From: Paramecium pentaurelia
Lineage: Eukaryota > Ciliophora > Oligohymenophorea > Peniculida > Parameciidae
Length of the DNA: 64,000 bases
Direction of reading: 5' to 3'
Assembly: GCA_905183005.1 (NCBI GenBank)
Contig: CAJJDO010000102.1
Coordinates: 198,098-262,097 of the forward strand
The position numbers and the translations under genes are program-made. This document shows positions 1 through 12,108 of this stretch, piece after piece; within the stretch, counting starts at the first letter, position 1; each line of letters opens with the position of its first letter. Under the pieces are notes generated by a model, which was given only the letters and a program-made list of their open reading frames with translations, was not told the DNA's origin and searched no databases.

Positions 1-193
1 ATACAAGAAAATAACATTACTACTATTGAAGTAAAAATATTACTAATCTTTTTAGTTATTATTAAGAAATAAAGCATATCCTTGGTCTACTTCACTAACT
101 GATTTGGGAGAAGTCGTTAAGGACAATAAAAAAGCTCGTAAAATCTTAACATTGATCAGAAGAGTAATGATTTAAATTTAATTAATAGATTGA
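1..193 (+). CDS. 3' end of an unidentified gene (partial)
   Basis: The last part of a plus-strand gene enters from the left edge. Codons 1-30 read in frame into a 25-nt GT...AG intron at 31-55. Exon 56-193 then continues in phase (with AYPWSTSLTDLGEVV) and ends at TGA 191-193. In-frame TAA codons are read as Gln. The C-terminus is basic and hydrophilic (NKKARKILTLIRRVM). The family is not recognisable from about 55 residues. Confidence 0.7.
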
Positions 194-598
194 TATAATA
201 AATATGTGGGGAGAGAAGAAATTAAAAGAAGAGTGTTTTTGATTTGTATATATTTTTATAATAAAAGAAATTATCTCATATCAATATTTATGGTATCATT
301 AACATAATAAGTTTTGGTAATCTTTTAAAGAATATATATTATAATATTATCCATATATATATATTAATTTCTTTAATTTATTTAAGTATTTTATTATATA
401 AATATATTTTGTTTTTATATGTAAATATGTATTTTGATAATAATGCAATAGAAATAATTTGATATTTACTATAATTGTTTGAATATTGATGAATTATTTA
501 TTATTTATTTTCTGATTGTTTCATTTATAAATTAGAATGAAATAATAATTATTAGACATTTTACATTAAATTAATTATCACAATTAAAAATTTATAAC
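194..598. other. AT-rich intergenic spacer
   Basis: About 400 bases of nearly pure A/T between the stop of the edge gene and the ATG of the p32-like gene. It has no convincing codon structure on either strand, no tRNA-like or snoRNA-like motif and no repeat beyond short TA runs. It probably holds the terminator of the first gene and the promoter of the next. Confidence 0.6.
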
Positions 599-1414
599 AT
601 GATTTCCAAAATCCCACTTAGATTGTTAAGAACCATCAAGCCATTGAATATGACAAAAGTTTTTGCTCCATTTTGTACATAATTGGAAAAAGTAAATAAA
701 AGTATTCAATCAAATAATAAAAATAGCTGGATAAAAATTAGTAAAAATAGTAGAGAAAGAATTAAAATACGAAAAAACAAATTATGTTGAGGATGATTCA
801 GCTATTTAATATATTGAAAAGGCTGGATTCTAATTAATTGACAGTGAGAACGATCATGAAGTCACATTAGAAAAAAAAGTGGGTGATGTTAAAGTCATTG
901 TACAATTCTAATCAAGACAACCTAATTCAGATGAAGCAGAAGAAGAACCATAAGAATAATAAAAGAATAATAAATAAAATCAAGAGGAAGAAGAAGAAGA
1001 ATAATAAGAAGCACCCAATGATTATGCTGACTTCACAGTATATCTCTAAAAGAGTAATGGATAAATCTTATGCTATGAATGTACTACTTCATAAGGAGAA
1101 GTATAAATTCATTATATAATATTAGGTTAATGTTAATTTAGTAAGTTTAATTAAGGATTTAGAGGCTCATAAAAAGATTCCTAGATTTGAAAGAGGATTA
1201 TAAGATTATTCAGGACCAGATTTCATCACTTTAGATGAGGTTATTACAATAAATTATTATTTAATAGAGATTACAATTGGCTTTAGTAGATTATTTGAAA
1301 GGGTTTGGAATAAATGATGATTTAGGAGCATTCATTGAACATTATTCAATAGATAAGGAATAAAGATTGTACATTTAATGGTTAAATTCATTAACAACAT
1401 TCTTGAAGAATTGA
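599..1414 (+). CDS. Mitochondrial acidic matrix protein, p32/MAM33 (C1QBP) family
   Basis: About 245 aa after removing introns of 25 nt (702-726), 25 nt (within the stretch coding GE/VNV near 1100) and 28 nt (after TLDE near 1240); the total is then an exact multiple of three. An amphipathic basic N-terminus (MISKIPLRLLRTIK) looks like a mitochondrial presequence. It is followed by LEKELKYEK-type sequence, the usual opening of the p32 fold, and a long acidic Glu/Gln/Asn loop. The C-terminal half (LQLALVDYLKGFGI, then HYSIDKEQRLYIQWLNSL) matches the conserved C-terminal helices of MAM33. Family knowledge: trimeric doughnut-shaped mitochondrial matrix protein linked to mitochondrial translation and respiration. 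Start: first ATG after the AT-rich spacer. Its stop overlaps the convergent neighbour by about 27 bp. Confidence 0.85.
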
Positions 1415-3144
1415 TCCAAGTTATTCATTTGTTATTGTATAATAATTAGTCATTATTATTTATTCAATTTTGCCTTCAATTTCATATGTATCCTCCAAAT
1501 AGATAATAATCCTAATATTCCTGAACTCTATAACAATATCAAACCATTAAATTTTCCGAAAAAGTTAGTTATAATATATAATAAGGAGGTGATAGAGAAA
1601 GAGAAACTGAAAATTATATACATCAAATCTACTGAGTAGATAAACTATATTGAAATTATAATTTATACTTTGTGAAAATAAACTATCTAAAATGATATAG
1701 TAGTTGACATCATAGCTGAACAACTGAATCCTAAGATGAATGACATTACAAATACTAAAAAGTCTATTTAATAAATATAGATTCCCCATGCTAAAAAACA
1801 ACCCAATTAATATACTCCAAGAATATAATATAGTCCACTTAATATATAATACATTATATTACGTTATTTTTTGTGAGAAATCTCCAAATAATCCCATATA
1901 AAAACATCCAAATATCTATCCTATTCCAACATACAAAAATCCTTCATAGACTGTTGCAGCTCTGACTTCTGGATCCTATACTGAATTTATTGTTAATAGA
2001 TTAGGTAATTACAATAATAAAAATGACAACATACTTCCAACATTAAAAATCAAAATAATAAAATAATAGAATCCATCTAAACATAGTACAGATAAAGTTA
2101 AATATAAATTTCCAAAATAATTATTTTTTACATATTCCTCTATTGATATAGTTTTCTAACTAGCATATACCCAATGTAAATCATCTGATGATTTTGGTTT
2201 TTCTGACAGTATATCTTATAAATTATTTTCCTCATATGAAAAACTTTAAATTGTAAAGAATTACTGAGTTTACATCATTTATACTTATGTATCCATAATT
2301 TATTAAATCTTCTTTCTTTCATCAGTATCTTCTTCTAAATCAATTAATTTATTATATAATTAATTAGATTCGTTTTTCTAATTCATTTTTTATAATTCTA
2401 ATCTTAATATCTTTTGATTCTCTTTACCATTTTAAATAAGTAATTAAGTTATCATTTTGTTAAACTTTTTAAACTTCGATTTCTTTTTTTCATCTGGAAT
2501 TGTTAAAAATAACGAACATAAAAACAAAGAACTGATTATCAATATAATATAAACATGTTTTAATGTTTCTAATAATGATCCTCTACTACAAAAATCAACT
2601 AGCAAATTCCCTATCAAACTACCAATCAACCATTAAAATTAATGTCTATTTTTACATTATAAAAATCTATATACATACATAAAATAGAATGAACTATAGT
2701 AAATAATCTTCTCTCGACCACCTGCTAAATTAGATAAATAATAAAGCATTGAAAAAAGCAGCAAGGTCTTACAAAATCCTGAAACAAATGAAAAAACTAT
2801 TGTAAATGTCCACATAACATAGATATTGCAGATTGACTCATCAGAATCTTTACAAATTGTTGCAAATTAAAGGGGCAAAATAAATAAAATAGATCCAAAT
2901 GATGAAAAGAAAAATATGTATCTGAATTATACTTTTTATAAAAGCAGTGGAATCATAGGTAAACTAAAAGGAGCAGCCATTTCGTAACAAAACCATCTAC
3001 GAAAATTAATATTTGATTGTACTAAATATTTCCAAAACTTACTAGTCCTGGATCAGGATCTAATGGAAAATTGGTTGAATAAATGAAATCATAAATTTGC
3101 ATCATAGCCATCTTCCCAGTAATATTGAATGCTTTTAGTAGCAT
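1388..3144 (-). CDS. Multi-pass membrane transporter-like protein (MFS-like), reading frame partly unresolved
   Basis: About 580 aa with roughly ten hydrophobic segments. Recognisable stretches include INFRRWFCYEMAAPFSL, then several TM helices, a charged central loop (IPDEKKKSKFKKF followed by Gln/Glu-rich sequence) and a second helix block including EVRAATVYEGFLYVG and IGQIFGCFYMGLFGD. A two-block 6+6 layout with a charged middle loop is typical of MFS carriers, but no diagnostic signature was found, so substrate and subfamily are unknown. Between DPDPGL and INFRRWF the frame shifts by two bases. The only short GT...AG segment fitting that phase is 17 nt (near 3019-3035), below the usual intron size, so a sequencing indel or decayed copy is possible. 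Start chosen at the first in-frame ATG. The stop lies inside the 3' end of the p32-like gene. Confidence 0.5.
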
Positions 3145-3332
3145 ATACAAAAAGCAGCAATAAGTTGAAAGCCATAAGTCTTTTGCTGATTTTTATTCTC
3201 TTATTCTCAACTAATATCTATATTAAAGGAATTATAATTCATTCATTTACTATAAATTATTATATTTTTAACAATGATTTTAATTTTTGATAATAATATT
3301 GTATAAATTATAATATATTTTTGAAAATCAAA

Positions 3333-4825
3333 TCATAGTTCTAAAACTTAATCTCTTTCAGTTTCCTCTATCAAACTATCATGATCAACATCCAGACTCT
3401 GTCTTATACTAAAAGAAGGTAGATAAGATTTCCCAAATCCACAAATTCTATCTTCATTGATATGATAAGAATGAACAAAACCTAATTCCTTTTTGATTTT
3501 CCTATTTGGAAATAGATAAGGAATTTAAATAACATCTGTAAATATAGGGATTTGAAATTCCTGAGTTAAATTAATATTTCTGTTTGATTCATGTTTTAAA
3601 ATTATTTAATTGATTTATTGAGATTATAATAATTCTAAGGCTTGATCAGCAGAAAATCTTTTTTTTGGATTAAACTCTAATAATCCAAAAAGAATTTAAT
3701 TTAGAATATTAGAATATTGAGATATAGTACGTTTTACAAATAGACATTTTTAATTTTTATGTAATAATTCTTTAGTTTTGTCAGCATTGAATAAAGGTTC
3801 TCTTGTCATTCTATAATAAATAATGAATAAATTTACATTCTATAAAGCATAGCTCCAATACCAAACATATCAATCTGAGGAGTATATACAAATTTCTCTG
3901 ACTTATATTTATTATCTTCATAATTTAATATTTCAGGTGCAATATAACCAGGAGTTCCACAAATAGAAAATGGCTATTTGGAATTATTAAAAATAGCTAA
4001 TCCAAAATCTATAATTTTAATGTTTTCTGTTTTATTCAATTTTGTAAGTACAACATTTTCTAACTTCATATCTCTATGGATTATATTTTACTGATGACAC
4101 ATTTTAATTCCTAACAATAATTACTAAGATATTTAACTGAATTCTTATACTTAAAGTATACTTCTTACAGTAGGTTCTGTCATTAGATGCCCACTATTTT
4201 TAATATATTTATGGAGAGTCTCTCCTTCCAAATACTCAAATATTAAATAATAACTATTTTCTCCTTCATATAATTCCTACAATTTAATTAAATTAGGATG
4301 TGCATTTAATGTTCTTAATATCTCAATTTCATTCACTAATCTATCAAATCTATCAGATGTTTTCTTTTTTCTAATGTATTCTTTACTAACACATTTAGCT
4401 GCATAACATATATGAGTAGTATAATCTTTAATCAAAATCACTTTACAAGATGCTCCTGTTCCAACTTATTCATGAGATGAATAGAAATTTGAAATTCCAG
4501 TCATGAATATTTTATTTGATATGTGCTATTTTAACTAGTGTAATTATTCAGATATTCCTGTAAACCACTTTAGTTTATTGTTATACTTGATGCCAAACTC
4601 TTTAATCTTATGATCATCTCCTATTTTCCAACTTATTTATCCTTTTAGATTTAATTCAATCTCATATTTAGCAGGATGTTCTAACTAATAATTTATGGAT
4701 CTTATATACTATACATTCTCTCTAATCAAGATTTTGTTGTATAATAGCTGTAGATAATAATGTTTATTCACTATTAAATGTTTTCTAATCACTTCACAAG
4801 AAAAAGTCACTTACTCAATTTCCAT
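3333..4825 (-). CDS. Ser/Thr protein kinase (CAMK/AGC-like) with N-terminal extension
   Basis: 488 aa with one 26-nt intron (3811-3836). The first ~110 residues precede the kinase and look PH-like or ciliate-specific (KYEIELNLKGQISWKIG). Catalytic motifs in order: glycine loop GTGASCKV (~122), lysine strand CYAAKCVSK, HRDMKLENVV (catalytic Asp and Asn), DFGLAIF (Mg-binding Asp) and GTPGYIAPEIL closing the activation segment. All key residues are intact, so it should be active. A basic and acidic tail of about 110 residues follows the domain. Ciliates encode very many such kinases, so the pathway cannot be named. The upstream B-box gene ends only 67 bp away on the same strand. Confidence 0.85.
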
Positions 4826-4892
4826 AATATAAATTAATCAAAAAATAGAAAATATTATTGTTTTCTAAAATAAATAATAATTTTATGATATC

Positions 4893-6562
4893 TCAATGTT
4901 GTTCTGGAAAAATTTAATTACTAAACCTTTAAAAATTTCTGAAAATAAAACTTAAGCAATTTTCCGTGTATGAAAAGTTAGAGTCCAATTCATCCTGGAT
5001 TTTTTACTCTAATAGTCTTTGTTTGATGTAAATTAATCCAATTTCTAAATTAAATAATTTTTTACCTGCTTTACTATTTTTAGGATTTAATTAACAGAGT
5101 TGATATAAAATTTCTCTTGCCTCTACATATTTTATCTATTTCATATAAATTTAACCTAAGTATAATACTAAAAATACTTAATCCAAAAAGAGCCTTTTGA
5201 TTAAGAACATCTTCTTTCAAAACTTCTTTATAGATAAGCTCAATATCCTAAAGGGTGAATTTCTGATTTAAATTTAAATAAATAGTTATTACTTGCTAAT
5301 TTTATACTATTTGCTGTTGATTTGATGAATTAGGCTGCTAATTTGAATTGTTTTATTCTTGATTTTAGTCATTTTGTTGCTAATTTTAATTATTATCATA
5401 TAAAAATAATTCATCATTATTTATTCTTAGAAGGTTCGCTTTAGCTATTATAATAAAATTTTACATTACCTATAGCCAAACTAAATTAAAAATTGTCAAT
5501 AAAGTACTTTTATTTATTATTTTTTTCCAAAATTTCTTTTTTTTTATCTTCGTTTTAAGTACTAAAATCTTTAAATTCCTCCTCTAATTATTTTTGTATT
5601 CTATCCAAAAATGATATTTAAATTTAAGAACCGTTTTTTAAATTGTATTAATTATTTATATTCATGATTGTATTAAATCCTAAACCTTAGTATTGGATTA
5701 TTTTTTAATAAGTTTTTGCTTGGAGTTAATTAAATTTATTACCTTATTGCAAATAATAAAACTATTTTTATATTTAATCCAACTCCTCTTCTTTTACTTT
5801 TTTCAATACCTCTATAGCTTCTTTGTATTTTTTTAATTTATGTAGAATTTTAGCTAAATATTAGAATTTACAATTAACCTTATTATATTTATAAATTGAA
5901 ATCTAAATATTTATTTTCTTGTATCCTACCTAGAGTTTCTTTTGACAATTTTAAAGCATCGTCCAATTTTTTTTGAAGTATATAACATTCAACTAAATAC
6001 TACATTGAAATAAATACTTTAAAAGTATACAGATTCTCCAGGATTTAATTAAAAAAGTTATTATTAAGCTTTAAATAATTATTTTTCTTATAATAATTTT
6101 TTGCCTAAAATAATATTCTATTAATTACAAACATTGATTTTATTGATATATTTAGGGTCATCTTATTTATGGATATTAGAGATGGGGATATCATTTAATT
6201 AATTATTTAAATTAAGAATTGCACGTTGGATTTTAGGTTTCGATTGGAAAAATTAGAAATAGAGCTTATGTTATTTTTTTAGCACTTCTAAATTTTCTTA
6301 TTAATTAAAGTTTTCTTCTATGAATTCTTAATAACAGGTTGTCCTGTGTATTATATTTAGGAATGTTATCTACAAAGTTTTTATCCATGTTTTTATTTTA
6401 TTTTTCTATATACTAGTTTTATTGGATTACCTAAATTTATTAGGAAATCTTCTCTTTATGCCCATGGTACTTACTACACTAATCACAAACGAATCTCTTC
6501 TCACAAATATTATCCAAACACCAATATGTAATAGGTACTCTATCACATTATTAGCATTTCAT
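4893..6562 (-). CDS. B-box-type zinc-finger protein with TPR repeats
   Basis: 505 aa from seven exons; six introns of 25, 31, 25, 24, 25 and 22 nt make the total divisible by three. The N-terminus carries a compact zinc motif: CxxC (MKCQQCDRV), WCLDNIC, VCDQC and HGH within the first 36 residues, a B-box-like arrangement frequent in Paramecium. The rest is helical with tetratricopeptide-like repeats, for example YLVECYILQKKLDDALKL, KLKKYKEAIEVLKKV and QIKYVEAREILYQL, interrupted by a Gln/Asn-rich loop. The TPR part probably binds a protein partner and the zinc finger may add another contact. The 24-nt intron has no in-frame stop and is accepted because removing it restores a continuous TPR. 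Its ATG lies 34 bp from the stop of the next upstream gene. Confidence 0.7.
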
Positions 6563-6596
6563 TTGTATAAATTTAATATTAAATATAATTTATAAA

Positions 6597-7980
6597 TCAT
6601 TTGGGTTTTAATTAATCTAAAGGCTTTTTTGTTAAGTCAATTGGATAAGATATTAATAGAATTAGCATTAAAAAACTACATATACTGCATATTAAAAATG
6701 GCAAATAATTATTATTGAAGTAGATTGGGAAGATGACAAAGGGTGCTAATGATCCTGCTATTCTTCCCATTGCCATTGTTGTTCCAACTCCTAAGGATCT
6801 GTAAAGAGTATGATAAGATTCAGCAAATAAGACATTTAATGTTCCCCAATTTATTTTGCAGCAAAATTTAAAGATAATGAGTCCCATTATTATAATTGAA
6901 AATTTCCAATGCCAAATAGAAAATAGAATAAGAATGAGCACTGTTGTAGAAAATAATAAAGTTGATAAACGACCAAAATTATCTATACTATATAACATTA
7001 AAAATATAGCAGGGATCTCACCAATATCTACTATGTATAATTATAATAAAGATTTGTTTTCATCATCCAAAATAAATGGTAAAATGTTAAAGATAGCCAA
7101 CATAGTAAACATAAACAAGAAGAATATCAAATAATTCCTCCATGTGATTGGCAGATTTTCTGTATTAAACAATTATTTAATAGAATTATTTTCTTATTAG
7201 TGATGTAAATGTTATTATTGTGCCCACTCTTTTAATTTCAAGATTTCATTATCAGTTAACATTTCAAATTCTGAATTATTAAATTATCCAATATTATTGA
7301 GATTATCAATTCCTTTTTGTATTTCTTAATGCAAAATCAAAAATCTTGGAGACTCTTATATCCAAAAGATTGTACCAATTAAACAAATCAAACATGGAAT
7401 GCTATTACATAAAGAGATGGCTCTCCAATTACCTTTAGAAATACCTTCCATAAATATATATCCTAAAATCATTATCCAACATCTTCCTAACAATATCATT
7501 ATTTATAGTGCCACTATAATTTTACCTCTATGAAGTTTTGGAGTCACTTCAATCATTAATATTGAACTAATAGGAAGATTCATACCTATGACTGTTCCAT
7601 ACATAAGTCTTAGTAAAATCATTTGAATTATGTTTTGAGAAAATACTGTAAGAAAAACGACTGCAGTCTTTGTATCATAAATAAAATACTTGCAAAATTG
7701 TTCCTATTATTAAAATACGTTTCCTTCCAATCTTATCTGCTAAGAATCCACAAATAGTTGAACCTATCATTAAACCTATATTAAATGATCCTCCAAATAT
7801 TGAAAGTTCAATTATTGATAAATTCCATTCTTATTTTAATGTAGGTGTTAGTAATGATAAGAAAAGAAATTCAGCACCATCAAGGAAATCAATGAAACTT
7901 ATAATTAAGAATTATCTCAATTAATGTTTTCCAAATCCTAATCTCTGTTCTAATAAATATTCGATAACTTAATCACTCAT
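6597..7980 (-). CDS. Major facilitator transporter, SLC22/SV2-like
   Basis: 453 aa with one 22-nt intron (7668-7689). It has about twelve hydrophobic segments. TM1 contains the acidic DFLDGAEFLFLSLL pattern. The loop between TM2 and TM3 holds the MFS signature GFLADKIGRKR (family consensus G-x-x-x-D-R-x-G-R-R). A central cytoplasmic loop follows the ESPRFL motif, common to sugar and organic-ion carriers, and the distal half shows YRSLGVGTTMAMGRIAG, matching the conserved SLC22/SV2 segment. It should be a plasma-membrane or vesicle H+- or ion-coupled carrier of small organic solutes; the substrate is unknown. The start is the first ATG. The gene lies 34 bp upstream of the B-box gene, in the same direction. 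Confidence 0.85.
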
Positions 7981-8066
7981 TTAATTAATAAATATTCAAA
8001 AATAGTATAATTATATTATTATTCACAAATTTCTATAGAAATTAGAATTATTTGTATTATAATTAT

Positions 8067-10376
8067 ATGTCTTTATAATTAGAATAGAGAATTTGCAAAG
8101 TTCATAATTAATTAATTATTGCCACTGATATTAAAAAGGGTTGTAATCAAGAAAATATACATTTTTGTTGTTAATGTTTAATACAAAAAACTAAGGAATA
8201 AACAATACATATTAATGAGGTTGCTTAAAGTTATTTAGATGATATCAAAACAGATTATTTATAAGTAAAAACAAAAAGTTTTCAAAAAACTTAAAATATT
8301 CTAAACTAACTCTAAAATTTTATTGATGAACTTAAAATAAGTTTAGTACTTATTTGTGATAAAATAACATAATAAATTATTTAAGAAAGTGAGAGATAAT
8401 CAAGTCTTTTAGATAATTTGAATCAAACAATCAAATCAATTGATGTTTATAATTTTAATGAATTATTTCCAAAACTACATAATGAAGATATTGAAAATTC
8501 AGAAACTCTATTTAAAAGTATTTTATAATCTCAGATACTATAAATATCAAATCACAAAAAAATAGAAGAATTTCTTAAATGTGTAGATTCTTTTGAAATT
8601 TAAACTTATAAGTAGGAATTCTATTAAAGTGATCAAAAATAATAAAATTGTGATGAAAACTATATTGTAATAAATTCTATTTATAATTTATAGGACACTC
8701 CAGGATTGAAAGTACTTTGTCAAAATCATAATAGAGAGATAATAGCTTTTGATTTAGATCCAGAACGAGCTAAGGAAAATAGATTAGCTTGCATTTATTG
8801 CATTGAAGATAGTCCAATAAAATATTTTTCATTGACATATGTCTAAAAATAATGGAATTAATTATAATAAATAAAATAAAAAAAGATGGAATCATTATAA
8901 TAAAAGAACTATGATAACAAATAGGTAATATTATAATAATTAAATATTTTCACATAAGAATTATAATAGAAAAATAATTAAATTATTGATAATCTAAAAG
9001 AACATCAATCTATTGTAAATAATATAGCAAACTTAGCCTTCCAAGAAATTAATGAAGATTGGTAAAATTTATAAAACAAAAAAATTCTTGATATACTTGA
9101 AATTTTGTCAAATACTTAATTAAATGATAAAATATCATTTCCATAAGAAAATGAAATATTAGAGTAGGAAATTAGATTAAATTAAAACATTTATAATTCA
9201 CTTTAAAAAATTAAAGAAACCTTTATGAATATAATTCAAAAAATTTCAGAAAAAATTAATTTGGATTAGGATATGTTATCTTTAAATGCTATAAAATTAC
9301 CTAATAAAGAACTTATATTAAAGCAAAATGAGATATAATTAAATATATAGATACAAGAAGAATAAAAATAATAATAAATTAAATAAACTTAAACAGAATA
9401 AATTTCAGAATTTTAAGGATAATTAAATTATATAATGTAGTAAAATCATGCAATAAAATAGAATGATAATTTTAGAGCAATAGGATTTACAACAGAGAAT
9501 GACTTTTTGATTGCAGGTTGCAATAAAACAATATAGATTTATAAATTTTATTGTGGGTAATTAGAACTTGTTTAATAAATAGATAAACATGAATATAATA
9601 TAAGTTCAATCTATATTATGAATAAAAGTAAATCCTTTGTTTCAGGAGATTTTAATGGAAAAATAATATTTTGGACATTAGAAGAGAATGAATGGAAATC
9701 TATAGCTGAATTAAAAGAACATTCTGATTATGTTAATTAGATAATAATGAATAAAGATGAGAATTAAATGATAACATGTAGTGATGACAAATGTATTAAA
9801 ATTTATACAATTGAATAATAATAATGGAAATGTGTATAGACTATAGAGAATCATCAAAATAATGTTAAAGCTATATCATTGAATTCTTCTGAAAATGTTT
9901 TAGTATCATGTGGAATTGATAACATAATATTAATAATTGTTAAAGATAATATTGAATAAGTATGGTAGGTAAAATAAACAATTAAGAATGAAATTTATGG
10001 TTATAGAATTTGTTTCATTAAAAATAATAATTTCTTATTTCTACCTTAAGGATAATAAAAAATGTGGTTATATTAATAATAAAATGAGAATGGAGAATAT
10101 GAAAAGACAAAGGAATTTGATGTGAATAAGATAAATAGCAATTGTAGTAGATGGTTTTAGTTGGAATATAAAGAATAGAATTAAATATTATTATGTAAGA
10201 ATGGAAATTGTGTTAATTTATTTAAAGTGTAGGATGATTGTTCATTAATGGCTGAATAAACAATTTAATTTGAAACATAAGGTATTTATGGATTAATTAG
10301 TAATGATTCTTTATATTTAATATTATGGGATGAAAAATCAAAGTAATTTTAGATTAGAAAGTAATATATTGAATGA
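8067..10376 (+). CDS. Cysteine-rich CHCC-module / coiled-coil / WD40 protein, paralogue A
   Basis: 760 aa once a 27-nt intron (8667-8693) is removed. That segment is stop-free and a multiple of three; it is called an intron because two paralogues have introns at exactly this position. Domain order: module 1 at residues 10-37 (C-x2-H-x20-C-x2-C; 8094-8177); a coiled coil of ~150 residues; module 2 (8718-8801) with the signature HNREIIAFDLDPERAKENR; a second coiled coil rich in Gln; then WD40-type blades (SFVSGDFNGKIIFW, MITCSDDKCIKIY, VLVSCGIDN). The spaced Cys/His probably bind zinc. The C-terminal propeller would be a protein-binding platform. Function unknown. A minus-strand paralogue (B) starts about 5.4 kb away. 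Confidence 0.8.
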
Positions 10377-10441
10377 TAAATTTATATTTTTTACATAAAA
10401 TAATGATGTTAAAGTTTATTTATATTAACAATCATTAATAA

Positions 10442-12100
10442 TCAATCATTAATATCACTTCCAGTTAAATGTGAATGTCGTTTTTTATCTTATAGTTCTT
10501 CACCTTAATTTTCAAGATGTTTTGCAAAAATGACTGTCACATTCTTATCACTATTTTTACTTTATCTTTTCTATAGAATTAAGTAAAAGATTTACTTATT
10601 TTTCTTCATCTTCCACATTACCCATTTCATAGTATTTGATATCAGCTTACAATTAATCATCAAGAGCCACTCTTTTTAGATGTTATTTTCTTTAGTATAT
10701 TCCACAAAGTATGGCTACTAAGATGATCATTATATTGTAAACATAAACTGAATAACCAATATTTATATCAAATCCATATTCAGCTTATTTAGTTAACAAT
10801 AATTCATTTGGATAACCTCCAGCAATAAATCCTATAGGTCTTATTAAACAGTAAGCCTAAGTTATAATATTATTCTTACTCCAACTAATGAAGTAGATAC
10901 AATTCCCATTTGAAGATTAAATCTAAGACCAAGTAAACCTAAAATCACACCAGATACAACTATAGAAATTGATAAAGGAAAGAACATCATATCTGTTTCA
11001 ATTGTATAGTAAAATAAGGATTGAATCATTAAAGATAAAATTAAACCAACACTAAATCCAAAATTAAATAAAAGGAAAAAGAATCTTTACATTGAAGCAT
11101 TAAAATAAATAAAAGCTACTAATACTCCTGATCCTATTACAACCCATAAAGCTGCATTACTAGATTCACTATTTAATGTGGCTTCTCCAATAACAATAGT
11201 TGTGAATCCAAAACCCATTAAAGAAGCAAGAATCATAGATGATAATTATGCTAATTAGTATCCTAAAATTAAGAAAAATATTCCAACTATCCAAAGTATT
11301 ATTGTAAATAGCCATTTAAAATCAATAAAAAATTAGGTAACAGGATTATAAACTAATATTGGACAACCAGATGATGAAGTAAGGATAAATAAATATCCAT
11401 CTTTATTAGAGTCTTCTATAGTCAAAATATCTGATTGAGAACATTTCAATTATAATTTAAAAGTCTCTTTTTCTATGATTCCTCTTCTTTCTATAACTAA
11501 TCCTTTAAATGGTTTATTTTCTACCAATAAAGTTAATTAATTTTAATCTACATTGCTTTATTCAGAGTAAGGAGTACATGTATTCTTTTCTGAAACAATA
11601 AGTGATTATGATTAATCTTTATCTATTTATTTAAGAACATTTGCATCATCCTTATCGTCATCTTTATCTTCTGTTTTATTTTCTATGACTTAAGATTCAT
11701 TTATTTTATCATCTGATTTTGTAGTATTTGTATCTGTTGAGGTGGTAGTATCACTATTATTAATGTTATCTTATTTATTTGTATCAATTGGTGTATTTGT
11801 ATTAGTATTATTTTCATTTGTACTTGTAGTTGTAGTTGTTGTTGTTGTAGTTTCAGTGTTTGTATTAGATGTATTACTAATTTCAGATTTAGTTTCTTCC
11901 AAGATTCTAGTGGATTCAGACTTCTCACATTTATAATTTAATAGTCCACATAAAGTTATGTATAAGGAATTTCCATCATTTCCATAAGCCAAATTATTTG
12001 CTTATACTTTGCTGAAATCAAATTTAATGTCATTGTTATATTAAACTTGACATGAGAGTAATGTTGTGAATAGAATTGATACTATAAAAAATTTCATCAT
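10442..12100 (-). CDS. Secretory-pathway membrane protein, TMEM198/DUF4203-like
   Basis: 536 aa with introns of 23 and 25 nt. It begins with a signal peptide (MMKFFIVSILFTTLLSC). A low-complexity luminal region follows, including a run of nine threonines and Asn/Thr/Asp repeats that should be heavily glycosylated. Next comes a luminal domain with spaced cysteines (CTPYS, LKCSQ, SGCPIL). About seven hydrophobic helices then occur in the pattern WLFTIILWIVGIFFLILGYQ and FGFTTIV, recalling the DUF4203/TMEM198 seven-helix family, and a charged cytoplasmic tail ends in HLTGSDIND. Function in ciliates is unknown. The first ATG pair (12095-12100) lies 8 bp from the ATG of the divergent EF-hand gene. 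Confidence 0.65.
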
Positions 12101-12108
12101 AATTAATA

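Noticed and set aside
11738..11936. Overlapping plus-strand open frame of Val/Leu repeats opposite the Thr-rich region
   Set aside because: It is the antisense shadow of the poly-Thr/Asn-Thr repeat in the minus-strand membrane protein.
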